A DNA stretch of 64,000 nucleotides from Dactylorhiza incarnata (GCA_033032865.1 JAWHQI010000170.1:3655001-3719000), one strand, 5' to 3'. Counted from the first letter of the stretch, positions 1-12,095 are shown. Translations and numbers: made by a program. Notes: generated by a model not told the origin, from the letters alone.

Positions 1-489
1 TGACGGACTTGTTGAAGAAGAACAAGGTTTGGCTATGGACGGATGAATGCCAAAGAGCTTTTGAAAACTTGAAGGCAGCAGTTTGCAGTGAACCGGTGCT
101 TGCCTTACCCGACTTCAACAAGAGATTCGAGCTACATACAGATGCGTTAGACTTTGCGATCGGTGGAGTGCTAATGCAAGAGGGTCACCCCTTAGCATTT
201 GAAAGTCGCAAACTCAACGAGGCAGAACGAAGATACACCGTTCAGGAGAAGGAGATGACAGCCATTATACATTGCTTGCAAGTTTGGAGACATTATCTAC
301 TTGGAGCACAGTTTACAATCAAGACGGATAATGTTGCCACTACTTATTTTCAAACACAGAAGAAGCTGACGGCAAAGCAAGCACGATGATAAGACTTCTT
401 AGCCGAGGTCGGCTTCATCTTAGAGCATAAGGCGCAGAAGACCAACGTTGTGGCGGATGCACTAAGTCGCAAAGCTGAGCTAGCCGCAA
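1..489 (+). pseudogene. Chromovirus (Ty3/gypsy) RT C-terminus and RNase H, 5'-truncated by window edge
   Basis: The reading frame from base 9 shows the RT thumb/RNase H of a Ty3/gypsy element: FELHTDALDFAIGGVLMQ is the first catalytic-Asp strand, followed by the ESRKLNEAERRY, VWRHYLLG and IKTDN motifs, and the domain ends near VADALSRKAE. Two adjacent stops at about 387-392 (TGA TAA) break the frame, so it is dead. The upstream RT, protease and gag are outside the window. Integrase and a chromodomain follow on the same strand, which defines a chromovirus. Its lineage (Tekay, Reina, etc.) cannot be set from this fragment. Confidence 0.93.
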
Positions 490-638
490 TATCCACGGCT
501 AATGGAGGAATGCTGCATCGCATAAGGCAGGGGTTGAAAGAGGATCCTCTTGCCATACCACGCATGCAGTTGGCCAAGGAGGGCCAAGCCAAGAGATTTT
601 GGGTAGAGGACGAGCTACTCTACACCAAAGGAAGGTGA

Positions 639-1487
639 TTGTACATTCCAAAGTGGGGAAACCTGCGGAGGGATCTCATCAAGGAATGTCATGACACAAA
701 ATATGCTGGACATCCAGGACAGAAGCACACATTGGCTTTGATGGATGAGTCCTACTTCTGGCCGCGAATGAGGGACCAAGTTGAATTATATGTGAAGACT
801 TGTCTAGTTTGTCAACAAGACAAGGTGGAAAACAAGCAGCTCGCGGGACTCTTGGAACCATTACCCATAGCAGAGCATCCTTGGGAGTCGGTGACACTTG
901 ACTTCATCAATGCTTTGCCAAAATCTGAAGGGTTCAGATCGATCTTGGTGGTGGTAGATCGATTCTCCAAGTATGACACATTCATCCCTAGCACAAGAGA
1001 TACTACCGCAGAGGAGTCAACACGATTATTCTTCAAGAACGTGGTAAAGTATTGGGGGTTGCCAAAGACGATCATTAGTGATCTTGACCCCAGGTTTACA
1101 GGTAAACTATGGATGAAGTTGTTCAAGCTATTAAGATCTGAACTAAACTTCTCCACCAGTTTTCACCCTCAAACAGATGGGCAAACAGAATGGGTGAATG
1201 CTTTCCTCGAGTGCTATTTGCGGCACTTTGTGAGTGTCAATCAACAAGACTGGGCCAAGTTGATCGATGTGACACAATTTTCCTACAATTTACAACGGAG
1301 TGAGGCAACCGGGAGGAGTCCGTTTGAGCTTGCCACGGGAAGACAATCACTTACTCCACACACTTCGGCGACCACAACCGATGAAGGAAGGAGCCCCGGA
1401 GCTTGGAAAATGGCTAAGTCATGGGAGAAGCAAGCAGACTTAGCTAGAGTATATTTGGAAAGGGCACGGAAGCAGATGAAGAAGTGA
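639..1487 (+). pseudogene. Chromovirus integrase
   Basis: This is the integrase region of the element that starts before the window. The zinc-binding HHCC is visible as H-x-x-K-Y-A-G-H-P-G and C-L-V-C-Q-Q. The DDE core has D near LDFINALPKS, a second D at VVDRFSKYD, then GLPKTIISDLDPRF and FHPQTDGQTEW (active-site E). The frame opens with TTG directly after a stop, not with an ATG, so it is one segment of a decayed polyprotein. Stops just downstream (about 1485-1560) separate it from the chromodomain segment. Confidence 0.93.
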
Positions 1488-1575
1488 GCCGACCCAAAGC
1501 GACGAATGGTGGAATACACAATTGGGGATAAGGTAATGCCAAAACTCCTACCCCAGTAGTTCAAGGCCTTGCGCA

Positions 1576-1971
1576 GTGCACAAAGGTTTGGTGAGAAGGT
1601 ATGAAGGCCCACTTCCAGTGATTGCCAAGGTGGGTAAGGTTTCCTATCGCCTTGACCTACCCAACTCTTTGAAGATACACCCGGTATTTCATGTCAGCAT
1701 GTTGAAGTCATATCATGAGGACAATGAAGACCTTCAAAGAGGGGCGTCCCAGAGAGCACCTCTTGTGATGACAACGTCTTTTGACAAAGAGGTGGAAGTG
1801 GTGCTTACAAAGAAGATTATGCGGTGAAGAGGTGTGCAACCTAGCACACAATACCTGATTAAGTGGAAAGGAAGACCAGAGTCTGAAGCTACATGAGAAA
1901 CATTAGAAGACCTCTGGCAATTCAAGGACATCATCCAACAGTACGAGGCGACGAGGGCGTCACCAGGTTAG
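1576..1971 (+). pseudogene. Chromovirus integrase C-terminus and chromodomain remnant
   Basis: The segment reads GLVRRYEGPLPVIAKVGKVSYRL, then LPNSLKIHPVFHVSMLKSYH, the usual integrase C-terminal GPY/F-like module. A chromodomain follows: EVEVVLTKKIMR, a stop, then QYLIKWKGRPESEAT, a stop, ETLEDLWQFKDIIQQYE. In-frame stops near 1827 and 1895 make it non-functional. In chromoviruses the chromodomain guides integration to marked chromatin. The frame ends about 10 bp before the 3' LTR, as expected. Confidence 0.88.
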
Positions 1972-1982
1972 GTGGGGAAGGA

Positions 1983-2432
1983 TGTCACGGCTTAATCTCT
2001 ATGGGGTTAACCTATGGAATTTTCTAGAGAAATCTAGAAACATGTAGAGTATTTTGTACATAATATTCTAGAGAAGTGTAGAAGCACTCTAGAATGATCT
2101 CATGGGAACATTCTAGAGAACTCATGAAATATGTACATACATGATAGTGGTAGAACAATCTAGATTTGAGGTAGTCTAGATCCTTCCATTCTTTGGAGGG
2201 AAAGTCATTTGGGGCCTATAAAAGTGGAAGGCCTCCTCATTTGTACATCCATCCAGAAATTCAAGCAATCTAACCATTCTTGCTCTTTACACTCTTTTAC
2301 TCTCTCTTTCAAGTGCTCAGTTACTCATTCTGCCACGATTAGTGTTGGAGAAGGCTGACTTAGCTACTGCGAAGGAGCGCAGAAAGGAGCTAAGGCCGCA
2401 CGCGACATTGTCAAGGGAACAAGTCCGTGACA
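1983..2432 (+). repeat. 3' LTR of the chromovirus
   Basis: This 450-bp LTR is bounded by perfect 8-bp inverted termini, TGTCACGG at 1983-1990 and CCGTGACA at 2425-2432. A purine-rich tract (about 1970-1981) immediately precedes it, as expected for a polypurine tract. It contains a TATA box and a cluster of TTCTAGA-type motifs. The 5' LTR and left target-site duplication lie outside the window. Confidence 0.93.
2216..2224 (+). promoter_or_regulatory. LTR TATA box
   Basis: CTATAAAAG lies inside the LTR, 216 bp from its 3' end. Upstream (about 2015-2130) are at least six TTCTAGA/TCTAGAA near-palindromes that resemble heat-shock-element half sites. That resemblance is not evidence of function. 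Confidence 0.6.
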
Positions 2433-3087
2433 CCGTGCTATAAAGTAAACTGCAAGACAGATCAAACTTTTATCAGTTAACAAATCTCTATGACCTTTTA
2501 TTTTGGTCTCATTAACTTTGATCTGGCCTTAGCTTGAATTGGTCTGCTCATAACAACGGCTTTATTATAAGTATTAATTTTCATAAAATAGAAAATATAT
2601 CTTCTAATGATGGCCTCGTGAGTCACGAGTCCCTTCCGTTAAACTCCATTGAGCCCAATCCTCTTCCAACAGTCCACAGACTCCATGTGGGCCCAATTGT
2701 TCACACGTGAGTCTGATTCTCACACGTGCGACCGCCACTTCCCTAATCAGTGGCCGACACGGAAAAAGGATTTTTTTTTTAAAATAATGCAATTAGCACA
2801 ACCAAACATTCATTAAAACTAATGATTTACAGCGCTTCATTAAAAACAATTAGGACACTATTACAAATAATTAATGAAAATTAGTTATAAATATATTCAA
2901 ACCCTAGAATAAATTAATATCATAATTAAGATATATTTATAAAAGAGCAATGATATACAAAAACAAACAGCAATTATTCAAGCAACATTATAAAGACGTG
3001 TACAAAGATCTCTCCTCTCATTTGTTTGTTTGATTAATTTCCCAATAAGAAAATAAATAAATATTCAAATACGGTATATATAATTTT
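2433..3087. other. AT-rich intergenic DNA
   Basis: I see no gene in this stretch. There are poly-T/poly-A tracts and short AT-rich segments but no coding signature. Confidence 0.6.
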
Positions 3088-3184
3088 GGCTCTGTTTGGC
3101 ACGGAGGTATTTTTGTCTAAATATCGATCACAGTGGTATTTTTGTCTAAATTCACTGGAGCAAAAACTCCATTCCAAACGGAGC
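3088..3184. mobile_element. Short Harbinger/Tourist-like MITE
   Basis: Starts GGCTCTGTTTGGCACGG and ends CCAAACGGAGC, imperfect terminal inverted repeats of the MITE family found throughout the window. It is only about 97 bp, an internally deleted version. A truncated sibling begins at 3321. Confidence 0.6.
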
Positions 3185-3320
3185 TTTTATCTAATATTAT
3201 ATCAAAAGAAGTCTGTGATCCATTTAATAAGAAAAAAACTAATATATTATCAAAATTTGTTCCTCTATTCGATCAAAACTAAAATGTATCCAAACATCAT
3301 CTCATATTCCCGTAAATTAA

Positions 3321-3500
3321 GGCTCTGTTTGGCACGGCGGTGGCGGTTGTGAACACGGTGGTTATGAATTAAGGAACTTGAGCCATTTTTTTGTTCAAAA
3401 CTAGTTTATTTTCTTGGTGAAGGTTATGACCATTGTCATGCCAAACATACATTCTATAATTGTGGCGGTTTTGTCCAAACATACATTCCATTGTCGATCC
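3321..3500. mobile_element. Truncated Harbinger/Tourist-like MITE
   Basis: Begins AAGGCTCTGTTTGGCACGG and carries the family's internal landmarks: a 'gttcaaaactagtttattttc' type segment near 3400, 'ccattgtcatgccaaacata' and a segment ending in 'gtggcggttttgtccaaac'. The right terminal repeat is missing. Confidence 0.6.
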
Positions 3501-4050
3501 GATCTTCGTCTTCCATTGTCGGTCTAACATCTTTTCGCTTCATGTCGTTGTGATTTCGAGTCTTCACGTACGCACGAAGAGCTTTTCGCACTTTCATTCA
3601 ATTTCAGTTTATCAACAACAACAAAAAAACATGCACGGACACGGTACTATTATTGCTTGACAGCATTATGGGTCATTTCTAATGAATAAAATTGGCATAA
3701 TAATGAAATATAACCCTTTTTTTTAAAAGATAGACCGCTAGCTGGTTGTCCGATGAAAATATGGTTTGTTAGATGAAATTAAAGATTTATCTATCAAATA
3801 TAAGATGTATATATTTTTATGAAATAATTATTTATTTGACAAATGTGAGATATTATTTCAAAATATCGTAGAATGTGGGCCATGGAATGATGAAATTGAA
3901 AAGGCCAATTGTCTCCCACCCCTCATTGCCATGGATGCTGAGCTACCAAGTTTTCCCAACCACAACTATCACTATACTATTTCTATTTCCCATTTTTATA
4001 TCTTCTCTCTTTATATATATATATATATATATGTGTGTGTACTACCTTAT
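3500..4050. other. Intergenic DNA
   Basis: I see no gene. The stretch ends in a TA dinucleotide run at about 4013-4032. Confidence 0.55.
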
Positions 4051-4573
4051 AAAAAATATTGTGGCATAAAATTTAAAAGTCATTGAGAAAATCAGATTCG
4101 TTAATGATGACATGATTAATACGGATCGATTGATTACTTACAATTTTTTTTACTAGAGCTCTTACACTTACTATGATATGGTGTTCTAGGCTTATAATAA
4201 GGTGTAGGGTACCCTACAACATGAAACTGCAAGTTTACCCTTAAATTTATTAAAAAATGAGTCATATGACTCAATTTTTAATCTCACAAAAATTACTAAT
4301 GGTGAGAATTAAACTCAGGTTCCCACTATATCAAACAAAGGTGGCAATCATCACACCATAAGGCTTTTGTTGAACAACATTGAACTATGTTTTATATATA
4401 CGTAAATAAATATTTCACCGCTCCCGCAGAATGTCGCCGCCCACATTGGGGTATATATAGAGGGGGGAGGTAAACGTAATTACCGGGACCACACTTAGGA
4501 GTTTGCATAATTATAGGTTGCATCTCTCTATCTTTCGAAATTACATTTCTAAGTTTTCTCAGCTTACAAAAAT
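4050..4573. repeat. Direct duplication, copy 1
   Basis: This roughly 520-bp segment is repeated with substitutions and small indels at 5676-6245. Shared landmarks are 'gtcattgagaaaatcag', 'ctatgatatggtgttctagg', 'gttgaacaac' and 'aggagtttgcataa'. No coding capacity is evident. Confidence 0.8.
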
Positions 4574-5503
4574 GCTCTATAAATGGAAAATGATAAAATC
4601 AGCCAAATTATTTTATGATATTTCAATTTTACCCTTTTAAAATGATTCTAGATTCATTACAAAAGATAAGATGTAATCTACCTTTTCAAACCTAGAGTTA
4701 TTTAAAAAAAAAAAGATAAAATTAGAATATCATAAAATAATTTGACATATTTGATCACTTTTCATCTATATTTTTAAAAGAAATGGACAATTTTGTAAAC
4801 TGGAAAAATTTAGAAGGGGAGGCAAATATAATTTCAAAAGATAGTGGGGTGCAACCTGTAATTATTCAAACTCACAGGAAGCTCCCGATAATTAACCATA
4901 TATGTATCCTGAATTTTCTTCCTCGGGAGAAAATGTTGCATATTTTATGCATCTGGAAGCATTATGTATTTAATTATCTTCATGTTTACACATTAAGTTG
5001 TTTTATGACCTTAAACCCCTTGTTAGGTACTTTTGCAAAGAAATATTTGATTAAAACCTTCATTAACCCTAATACATATATTTAATCCGCCTAAGATAGT
5101 ATTCTTTCTATGAGCTATATGTGTATGCATGTATACATGCATATATATTCCAATACAAACATTGTGAGTTACCATTATATATATATAGGTAATGGAGGCT
5201 TCGCCTTTGCTCGCTGACTCTTAGCGGCCTGTGCCCGCATTCGGGCAAGCTGCGCCCATATTCGAGCGGGCTGCCCCAACATACGACAATATACGACCGG
5301 TGACACAAGCTTCGCCTGCAACATATACATATGAGTACTCAAAATGATTGTAAAAAATATACATCAATATTTTATAATTATTTTTTTCAAAAATACTTAT
5401 GTTTTAACAAAAAATCATTTTAAAATATGTCATTATATTTCGAAATTAATTTTTGTAGACCCAATGATAATCTACCAAAGTAGGTCTACGAGGTGTACTA
5501 ATA
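4574..5503. other. AT-rich intergenic DNA with a small GC-rich patch
   Basis: No gene is recognised. A GC-richer patch at about 5195-5320 carries internally similar phrases ('cattcgggcaagctg', 'attcgagcgggctg'). It stands out from the surrounding AT-rich DNA but has no assignable function. Confidence 0.5.
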
Positions 5504-5667
5504 ATTTTTGGATTTTATGAATTTTTATCATTATTTTTATTACAAGGATATGATGTAATTACGCAAATAGCTATTGTATTTTATGAATTTTCATTTTTAT
5601 GATATATATTAAGTCATTGGAGTAAAAGAATGAAGATATATTTGGCAATTTTGATATATACACTATC
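5504..5667. repeat. Short dispersed duplication (partner at about 6262-6388)
   Basis: 'ggattttatgaatttttatcattatt', 'gttggagtaaaagaatg'-like and 'atatatttggcaattttga' segments occur in the same order at 6262-6388. The pair flanks the second copy of the 520-bp duplication, so the rearrangement involved more than that unit. Confidence 0.6.
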
Positions 5668-5675
5668 CTATAAAG

Positions 5676-6245
5676 AAATACTGTGACATAAAATTTAAAA
5701 GTCATTGAGAAAATCAAATCCGTTAATGATACATGATTAATACGGACCGATCAATTACTTACAATTTTTTACTCGAACTCCTACACCTACTATGATATGG
5801 TGTTCTAGGCTTATAATAAGATTTAGGGTACCATACAACATAAAATTATGATTTTACCTTTAAATTTATTGAAAAGTGAGTCATATGATTCAATTTTTAA
5901 TCTCATAAAAATTGACAATAGTGAGAATTGAACTCAGGTCTACACTATATCAAGCAAAGTTGACAACCATCACACCATAAGATTCTTGTTGAACAACGTT
6001 GAACTATGTTTTATATATACGTATATAAATATGAATCGCCCCTGCCTAATTTCACCGCCCCGCAGAATGTTGCCGCCCGCACAGAGGGCCCCGTGCCACG
6101 CCACTTGTAAGTGTGTGTGTGTGTATATATGATTATTTACGGAGACCACCCCTAGGAGTTTGCATAAATACAGGTTGCATCTCCCTATCTTTCCAAATTA
6201 CATTTATCTTCCCCTTCTAAGTTTTCTCAGTTTACAAAAGCGCTC
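5676..6245. repeat. Direct duplication, copy 2
   Basis: Partner of 4050-4573. This copy has an extra GT/TA microsatellite at about 6110-6128 and a slightly longer pyrimidine-rich 3' part. Confidence 0.8.
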
Positions 6246-6404
6246 ATTTCGTTAAAAATATTAAAAAGCTTTTGAATTTTATGAATTTCCATCATTATTT
6301 TTATTATTATATTTTATGAATTTTTTTTTATAATATATGTTAAGTTGTTGGAGTAAAAGAATGCGCATATATTTGGCAATTTTGAATGTTGCATGATTGC
6401 ATCA

Positions 6405-6480
6405 AAGGCAACTTCTTGTACACTCCTTTGCTCACACTCCTTTGTTACACTCCTTTGCTCACACTCCTTTGTTTCACTTA
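6405..6480. repeat. Short tandem repeat, about 18-bp half-units
   Basis: 'acactcctttgctc' and 'acactcctttgttac' alternate, with four or more copies in a row. A later 'ccctcctttgttac' copy is at about 6518. Confidence 0.75.
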
Positions 6481-6639
6481 TGAAATTTTGGTGAAACATT
6501 TATTTTTTCAATATTACCCTCCTTTGTTACAACTTTTACTAATTTTTTCACAAGTAAATTTAATTTGTATGCTTGTATTTAATTTTAAAAAGTGTCATCA
6601 ACCCTCAATTTCGGTTGAATTTTGTATTTGAAGCCACTC

Positions 6640-8300
6640 GCGCGATCATCACTCCACATCATATCAAGAAGCCCGCTCCCCTCAAAAGCAGTCGGGCACG
6701 AGTGAAGTCCAATGCACGACTGTTAGTAGATACGTACACGCGCGCGCACACGCGGGCCAGCACATATGTATGTGTTGATAGGGTTATTTATATAGAGATC
6801 CACGAAAAAGTTTCCACAAGGTGTGATGCCGTAATAATGGTGGTGATCATCACCAGTGTTGTGATGAGGCCCATATGCATACAGTCAGAGGGCCCCACCC
6901 ACATGATGGGCTTGTGACTACAATAATAAAATAAAATAAAAAAATAAAAATGAATAAATGAGTTGAGAGGACATTACATGACACACTAACAAAAAAGATG
7001 CCGAATTTCCATGCATTGAAGCTGTCGGGCCCCACGTGTCCTCTCCATGTTTCATAAACCCTATCTATCCACTAAGTTTTTCTGATCTCACAAATTTGTA
7101 TTTAACCAGCAGCCATTAATACTATAATATGAACCAAACTCTATACTTAACCAGCAACGAAGATAAGATATTCAATCCAAGGTCGATCGATGTAGCTTTA
7201 GACCTCCGATCGAGAAATCTTCGCCGTCAAAGACTCGTCGTTTCCCTAAAATTTTCGTCTAGCTCTGAAAACTTGCATTTTGTATGGGAGACGCTGGCTG
7301 CCGTAGGCCGCCCCAACCCCGACGGGATGAACTTGACAGCACGGCCATCAGAGTTGCCAATCCGGGGTGAGGATCGGGTGTTCCTAATTGTCCGGGATTT
7401 ATTAAAGAGGGTGAAATTTCTTACGCGCCCCGTGAAATATCTATGAAATGCGAAGCAAAGGAGTTGAGCTTAGGACCATGAAATAGGTGAGGTTATTTAG
7501 CTCAAAGGGTTACTTAGAGATTTTGAAGTTCAAGTGTAAATCAATTTTTCATCATTCTCTTAGGATATACTCTAACAATATGGTCGAGAAGTTTAATAGT
7601 ACGGAGAACTTAGGACCTTCTAGCTGACTCGGAGTTTTCTAAAAAAAAAACTTCAGATTGTTAGTGTAGAATAATCTAGAATATTCTAAATTTTTTATAG
7701 AAGATTCTAGGGGTACATTAAAAATAATCTAGAAGAGTGAAGATTTTTCTTCCAATTATGTGTCAATGATAAATTGTGCAAGTCGGACTATCAAATAAGA
7801 CGAGAAACAAGCCTACATTTTTCTTCCAATTATGTGTCAATGATACTTTTATTTCTCATACTCAAACATAAACCCTAAACCCTAGTTAGAAAGACGGACC
7901 GATCGCGCGACAATCTCTGCCCTACGCTGTCTGACCGGTGAGACTAAAACCTTCGCAGACCTTCTTCTTGCCTATGGTTTTAGAGTCGAAGAACACCCTT
8001 AAAACCAATGAACTAACTTCGTGTGCGAACTGCCTAATGCGCCTTGCCTCCAACAGTGTAAGCATATAGAAGAAGTATATCATCGTGTCTAGCGAAGAAG
8101 ATGGAAACAAAGCAAACAATTAGTTAGCATCAAAATAAATATCAAATCTGTAGCCATGAAGGTGTATAACAAAGTGTGATAGTTTAATCCAAAGACAATA
8201 TTTATTAAGACAGGCTGGAAGCAAGAGACAAACTTTAGAGCAAAAGGTGGAGTTTGAACAAAACTTTTGTAAAGAGGAATATAGAACTATAAACAAATGA
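6640..8300. other. Intergenic DNA downstream of BRI1
   Basis: No gene can be supported. A 28-bp direct repeat (tttttcttccaattatgtgtc plus seven bases) is found at about 7744-7771 and 7818-7845. A patch with TCTAGAAT-type motifs (7670-7740) resembles the chromovirus LTR motifs. An open frame at 7129-7446 has no recognisable domain. Confidence 0.5.
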
Positions 8301-8567
8301 TCAAGGAATCAAACTTGCACGTGTGGATCATTATCAGCTACGGATTACTGAGAGCCCAATTTAAGAAATATTAAATATAATTAAACTGAATAATATAAAG
8401 ATAAATAAGTGAAAGAATGCATTAAAAAAAAAGAGAGCTGATAATATATATACACAGAGATCGTTTTAAGTTCTAAAAGCGTGTCATTTAAGAAATAGAG
8501 CCATATTCCTACAAATATGAAAATTTTGGGATTACCAGTTTTAGCTGAGGAATTGCTACAATTCTCG

Positions 8568-8650
8568 CAATCTTCTTCTTCTTCTTCTTCCTCGTCTTCC
8601 TCCTCATCACCTTTTTCTGGTTCTTCTTCTTCTTCTTGTTCATCATCATA
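8568..8650. repeat. CTT/TTC microsatellite in the BRI1 3' flank
   Basis: A run of CTT/TTC triplets lies just past the BRI1 stop codon, on the transcribed side, so it is probably in the 3' UTR. Its apparent Glu-rich open frame is a by-product of the repeat. Confidence 0.75.
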
Positions 8651-8679
8651 TAGAAAAAGGAAGGCCTGAATCTGTTGCC

Positions 8680-11600
8680 TCAATCTCTATCTTCCTTACC
8701 TTCCTTTAAGGTCATATCAACCACTGTGAAACTATCTTCCATGGAAGCAGCAGCGGTGGATGCGGTAGAACCGGCCTGAATCTCCTTCAACATTGCCATC
8801 ACTGTCAGCATTGTAGGTCTTCGCATCGGAGGATCGTGCAGGCAGGCGCAGGCTATCTTGAGATGCTCCAACAGCTCCAATTCAAGGCCAGGGTCTTCCT
8901 TCAACAGCACGGGGTCGAACACATCGCTGATCCTGAGCTTGGAGTGCTGCTTCGCCCAACCGACGAGATTGTTGTTGTCGCCGAAATCGGTGGAATCGGT
9001 CGGCGGCTTGCCGGAGAGGAGCTCGAGCAGCACGACGCCGTAGCTGTACACGTCCCCCTTGGTGGTGCACCTGAAGCTCTGGTAGTACTCCGGAGGGACG
9101 TACCCCGGAGTTCCGGCGAGCGTGGACACGCTGAGGTGCGTGTCCATCGCACTCATAAATCTGGCCATTCCGAAATCCGACACGCGGGCTTCCAGATTCT
9201 CGTCGAGAAGCACGTTGCTGGATTTCATGTCTCGGTGTATGATGTGGGGAATGCAGCTGTGGTGGAGGAATGCGAGGCCTCTGGCCGCACCGACGGCGAT
9301 CTTCTTCCTGGCGGCCCAGTTGAGCTTGATGTTCGCCTTCTTCCTGTTGTGAAGGACGTCTTCCAGGCTTCCATACTTCATGAATTCATAAACGAGAAGA
9401 CGCTCTTCCCCGACCTTGCAGTAACCCAGCAGGGGGACGAGGTTCCGGTGCTTGATCTTCCCGATCGTCTCCATCTCCGCCATGAACTCTCTGTCGCCCT
9501 GGCCGCTGATGTGTATCAGCTTCTTGATGGCGACGACGCTGCCGTCCCTGAGCTGAGCTTTGTAGACGTCGCCGAATCCGCCGGAGCCGATCATGCTGTT
9601 GTTGTGGAATCCATTGGTGGCGGCGAGGAGATCGGCGAACGTGAGCTTTCTGAGGGGCTTCTCGAATGCAGCAAGGCTGATGCTTTGGGCCTCTTTGGTG
9701 GTGGTCATCTTCCAGGCGCTGGCCGAATGAGAGAGACTGCCGACGTAGATGTCCCTCGCGCTGCTTTCGTTGTCCTTCGCCATCCTCTGTCTCTTCTTGC
9801 TCTCGACGGAGATGAGAACGATGGCGATGATGCAGAAGACGGAGAAGAGCAATCCCAACGAGATGCTGCCGGCAATGGAGGCCTGACGCCGGTGGGACTT
9901 CTGATCCTGACCGCCGGAACTGGAGAGGGAGTCTTTGGGGCAGGAAGGGAGAGGAAGGCCGCAGAGGCCTGAATTGTTCTCATATCTGTAACTCGGGAAT
10001 GTGACCAGCTGACCTGATTCCGGAATTGTGCCGTTGAGTTTATTGTTTGAGAGATCGATCTCGGAGAGCATGGAGAGGCCGCCAAAGCTTGCCGGAATGG
10101 CGCCCTCGAGAGAATTATGCGAGAGGTCGAAGACGGCGGCGTACCTCAAGCTCCCCAATTCCGCCGGAATCAGCCCCGACAGCATATTGTGGCCCAAGTT
10201 CAACACCATGAGATAGTACATGCTGCCGAGTTCTTTTGGGATTTGGCCGGCGAGCTCGTTGTAAGACAAATCGAGAAAAATCATGGAGCCCTTCTTGTTG
10301 AAAGTGTACCTCGTGCTCCCCATGTACACTCTGGTGAAGTTGCAGGGATGGCTCGGCAACCTGCTGAGCTGCTCCGGCCGAATTCCGGCGAATTCGAGGA
10401 GGTTTCCGGCACCACGGCATTCCTTGCTCCCGTCGTTCTTTAAGTAGACGTAGCGCTTACCAGTCACAAAACCGACAGCTATATTTCCGGATTGCTTAGA
10501 TAGGGTGGATGGGATGGTGCCGTTCAAACGATTGCTGTTGAGGTCGAGCCATATGAGGCTCTTGCAGTCTCCTAGCTCCGGCGGGATGGCGCCGGAGAAT
10601 GAGTTGTTTCCGAGCTTAAGGATGGCGAGATTCTCCAGTCTGCCGATCCAGGAGGGTATCTCGCCGTTGAAGTGGTTACTGGAGAGGGAGATCCAGTTGA
10701 GATCGGTGCAGTTGCTGAGGCTGGCGGGGATTGAGCCGGTGAGGCCATTGTTGTCCAGGATAAGATTTTCGAGAGTGGTGATGCGGCCGAGATCGACGGG
10801 GATCTCACCTTCAAGAAGGTTCTGCCACATTATGAGATCCTGGAGAAGGGAAAGAGATCCTATTTCGGAGGGGATCGTTCCGGTGAGGTAATTGAAACTG
10901 AGATCGATCGAAACAAGCGCCGAACAGTTGCTGAGCGTTGCTGGAATGGGGCCGGAAAAGAGATTGTTCTGCAAGTGGAGCTCCTTTAAGCTGCCGCCAA
11001 AGCCGATTGGTATGAAGCCGGTTAAGGCGTTGGAGCTGAAATCGAGCACTTCGAGCTTCGTGAGATTGGAGAGGGATTTTGGGAGCTCGCCGGAGAGATT
11101 ATTGAACGAGATCTGCAGGTCTCTTAGATCGGAAATCTCAGCAAGGCTTTCCACGGGGATCGTACCTGAGAAATTGTTATTGGAGAGGTTGATGGCCTCT
11201 AGAGAAGAACAGTAAGCAAGGTCGCCGGAGAGATCCCCTGCGAGATGATTAGAGGAGAGGTTGAGGACGGTGACGTGTCCGCATCCTTCGAGCACCCCGC
11301 CGCCTATCTCGCCGGAGATGACATTAGAGGAGAGGTCTAGGAAGCGGATTCCAGCGCCAGAGAGCAATATCCTTCGGACGTCAGCAACAGAGGAGATCTT
11401 GTTGAAGGAGAGATCAAGCGTCTCCAGCAATGGGAAACTGTAGGCGCCCTTGCCGGAATCAGCGACTGAGTTGCCGGAGAGGTTCAGCGACCTCAGAGCG
11501 GGGCATAACGAAGCCAGCGCCGAAACATCGGCCACCGATCCCGTTAGGCCGTTTCCAGCTAGGGAAAGCTCGGAGAGCCGACCGCCGCAGCGGGAAGCCC

Positions 11601-11913
11601 CTCCAATGTCGCCGGTGATGTTGGAATAGCTGAGGGAGAGTGATTCGAGGTGGTCGAGCATGAAGAGAGTGGAAGAGACGGTACGGAAGTCGGTGCTGAG
11701 AAGTGTGGAGGCGAGGTTAACGCCGTAGACACGGCCTTCCCTGCAGGAGACACCGGCGAAAGAGACGCAGGGATCACCGCCGTGGCTCCAGCTTGCGAGC
11801 GTGAGAGTGCTGGGCAGGGAGCGCTTGAAGGAGAGCAGAAGCTCCACATCAGCAGCTGCGCCGAGTCGGAATGTCGAGAGAAGCACGAGGAAGACGAGTA
11901 GGGCGGCGTCCAT
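8680..11913 (-). CDS. BRI1: Brassinosteroid receptor kinase BRI1-like, intact and intronless
   Basis: Leucine-rich-repeat receptor kinase of 1077 aa, predicted to sit in the plasma membrane and bind brassinosteroid with a BAK1/SERK co-receptor. Order: signal peptide 1-21; paired cysteines C49/C57; about 21 LRRs (70-645) interrupted after the 17th by a roughly 70-residue island (about 475-543, with [10 protein letters not shown] and [12 protein letters not shown]), the hormone-binding hallmark of the BRI1/BRL group; second Cys pair C651/C658; membrane helix about 680-703; juxtamembrane; kinase about 775-1045 with GSGGFG 776-781, K797, HRD 893-895, DFG 913-915 and PPE 940-942. It is an RD kinase with all catalytic residues. 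The tail ([12 protein letters not shown]) resembles BRI1 rather than BRL proteins. The start is the first in-frame ATG, followed by a signal peptide; the frame is open 55 codons further upstream without an ATG. Arabidopsis BRI1 has 25 LRRs and rice BRI1 about 22, so this is the shorter type. Confidence 0.95.
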   Translation of the reverse strand: MDAALLVFLVLLSTFRLGAAADVELLLSFKRSLPSTLTLASWSHGGDPCVSFAGVSCREGRVYGVNLASTLLSTDFRTVSSTLFMLDHLESLSLSYSNITGDIGGASRCGGRLSELSLAGNGLTGSVADVSALASLCPALRSLNLSGNSVADSGKGAYSFPLLETLDLSFNKISSVADVRRILLSGAGIRFLDLSSNVISGEIGGGVLEGCGHVTVLNLSSNHLAGDLSGDLAYCSSLEAINLSNNNFSGTIPVESLAEISDLRDLQISFNNLSGELPKSLSNLTKLEVLDFSSNALTGFIPIGFGGSLKELHLQNNLFSGPIPATLSNCSALVSIDLSFNYLTGTIPSEIGSLSLLQDLIMWQNLLEGEIPVDLGRITTLENLILDNNGLTGSIPASLSNCTDLNWISLSSNHFNGEIPSWIGRLENLAILKLGNNSFSGAIPPELGDCKSLIWLDLNSNRLNGTIPSTLSKQSGNIAVGFVTGKRYVYLKNDGSKECRGAGNLLEFAGIRPEQLSRLPSHPCNFTRVYMGSTRYTFNKKGSMIFLDLSYNELAGQIPKELGSMYYLMVLNLGHNMLSGLIPAELGSLRYAAVFDLSHNSLEGAIPASFGGLSMLSEIDLSNNKLNGTIPESGQLVTFPSYRYENNSGLCGLPLPSCPKDSLSSSGGQDQKSHRRQASIAGSISLGLLFSVFCIIAIVLISVESKKRQRMAKDNESSARDIYVGSLSHSASAWKMTTTKEAQSISLAAFEKPLRKLTFADLLAATNGFHNNSMIGSGGFGDVYKAQLRDGSVVAIKKLIHISGQGDREFMAEMETIGKIKHRNLVPLLGYCKVGEERLLVYEFMKYGSLEDVLHNRKKANIKLNWAARKKIAVGAARGLAFLHHSCIPHIIHRDMKSSNVLLDENLEARVSDFGMARFMSAMDTHLSVSTLAGTPGYVPPEYYQSFRCTTKGDVYSYGVVLLELLSGKPPTDSTDFGDNNNLVGWAKQHSKLRISDVFDPVLLKEDPGLELELLEHLKIACACLHDPPMRRPTMLTVMAMLKEIQAGSTASTAAASMEDSFTVVDMTLKEGKEDRD

Positions 11914-12085
11914 GGAGAAGAAAGGCGGGGTATAGTTTCTAGGGTTTAGTGTTCCGCCATTAAAGCATCCAAAAGAGTTGCAGAGGAGGCCATAGGGGGG
12001 ATGAGAGTCAAAAAGTTTGGGAGTGAGGCAGATGTCGTAGCATTTATTGGGCCATGGGACGTGGAGCCCACACGACAAATGGGCA

Positions 12086-12095
12086 TATTTATATA
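12086..12095 (-). promoter_or_regulatory. Probable BRI1 TATA box
   Basis: On the minus strand this reads TATATAAATA, about 175 bp upstream of the BRI1 ATG, implying a 5' UTR of roughly 140 nt. Confidence 0.55.

Noticed and set aside
7129..7446. 105-aa open frame
   Set aside because: No recognisable domain, no promoter and no support from a second copy.
8381..8683. Acidic Glu-rich 100-aa frame next to BRI1
   Set aside because: Produced by the CTT microsatellite and overlapping the BRI1 stop region; no independent gene signals.
8836..9972. 378-codon open frame on the plus strand opposite the BRI1 kinase
   Set aside because: It is an antisense shadow of a GC-rich kinase gene. It has no domain and its start is unsupported.
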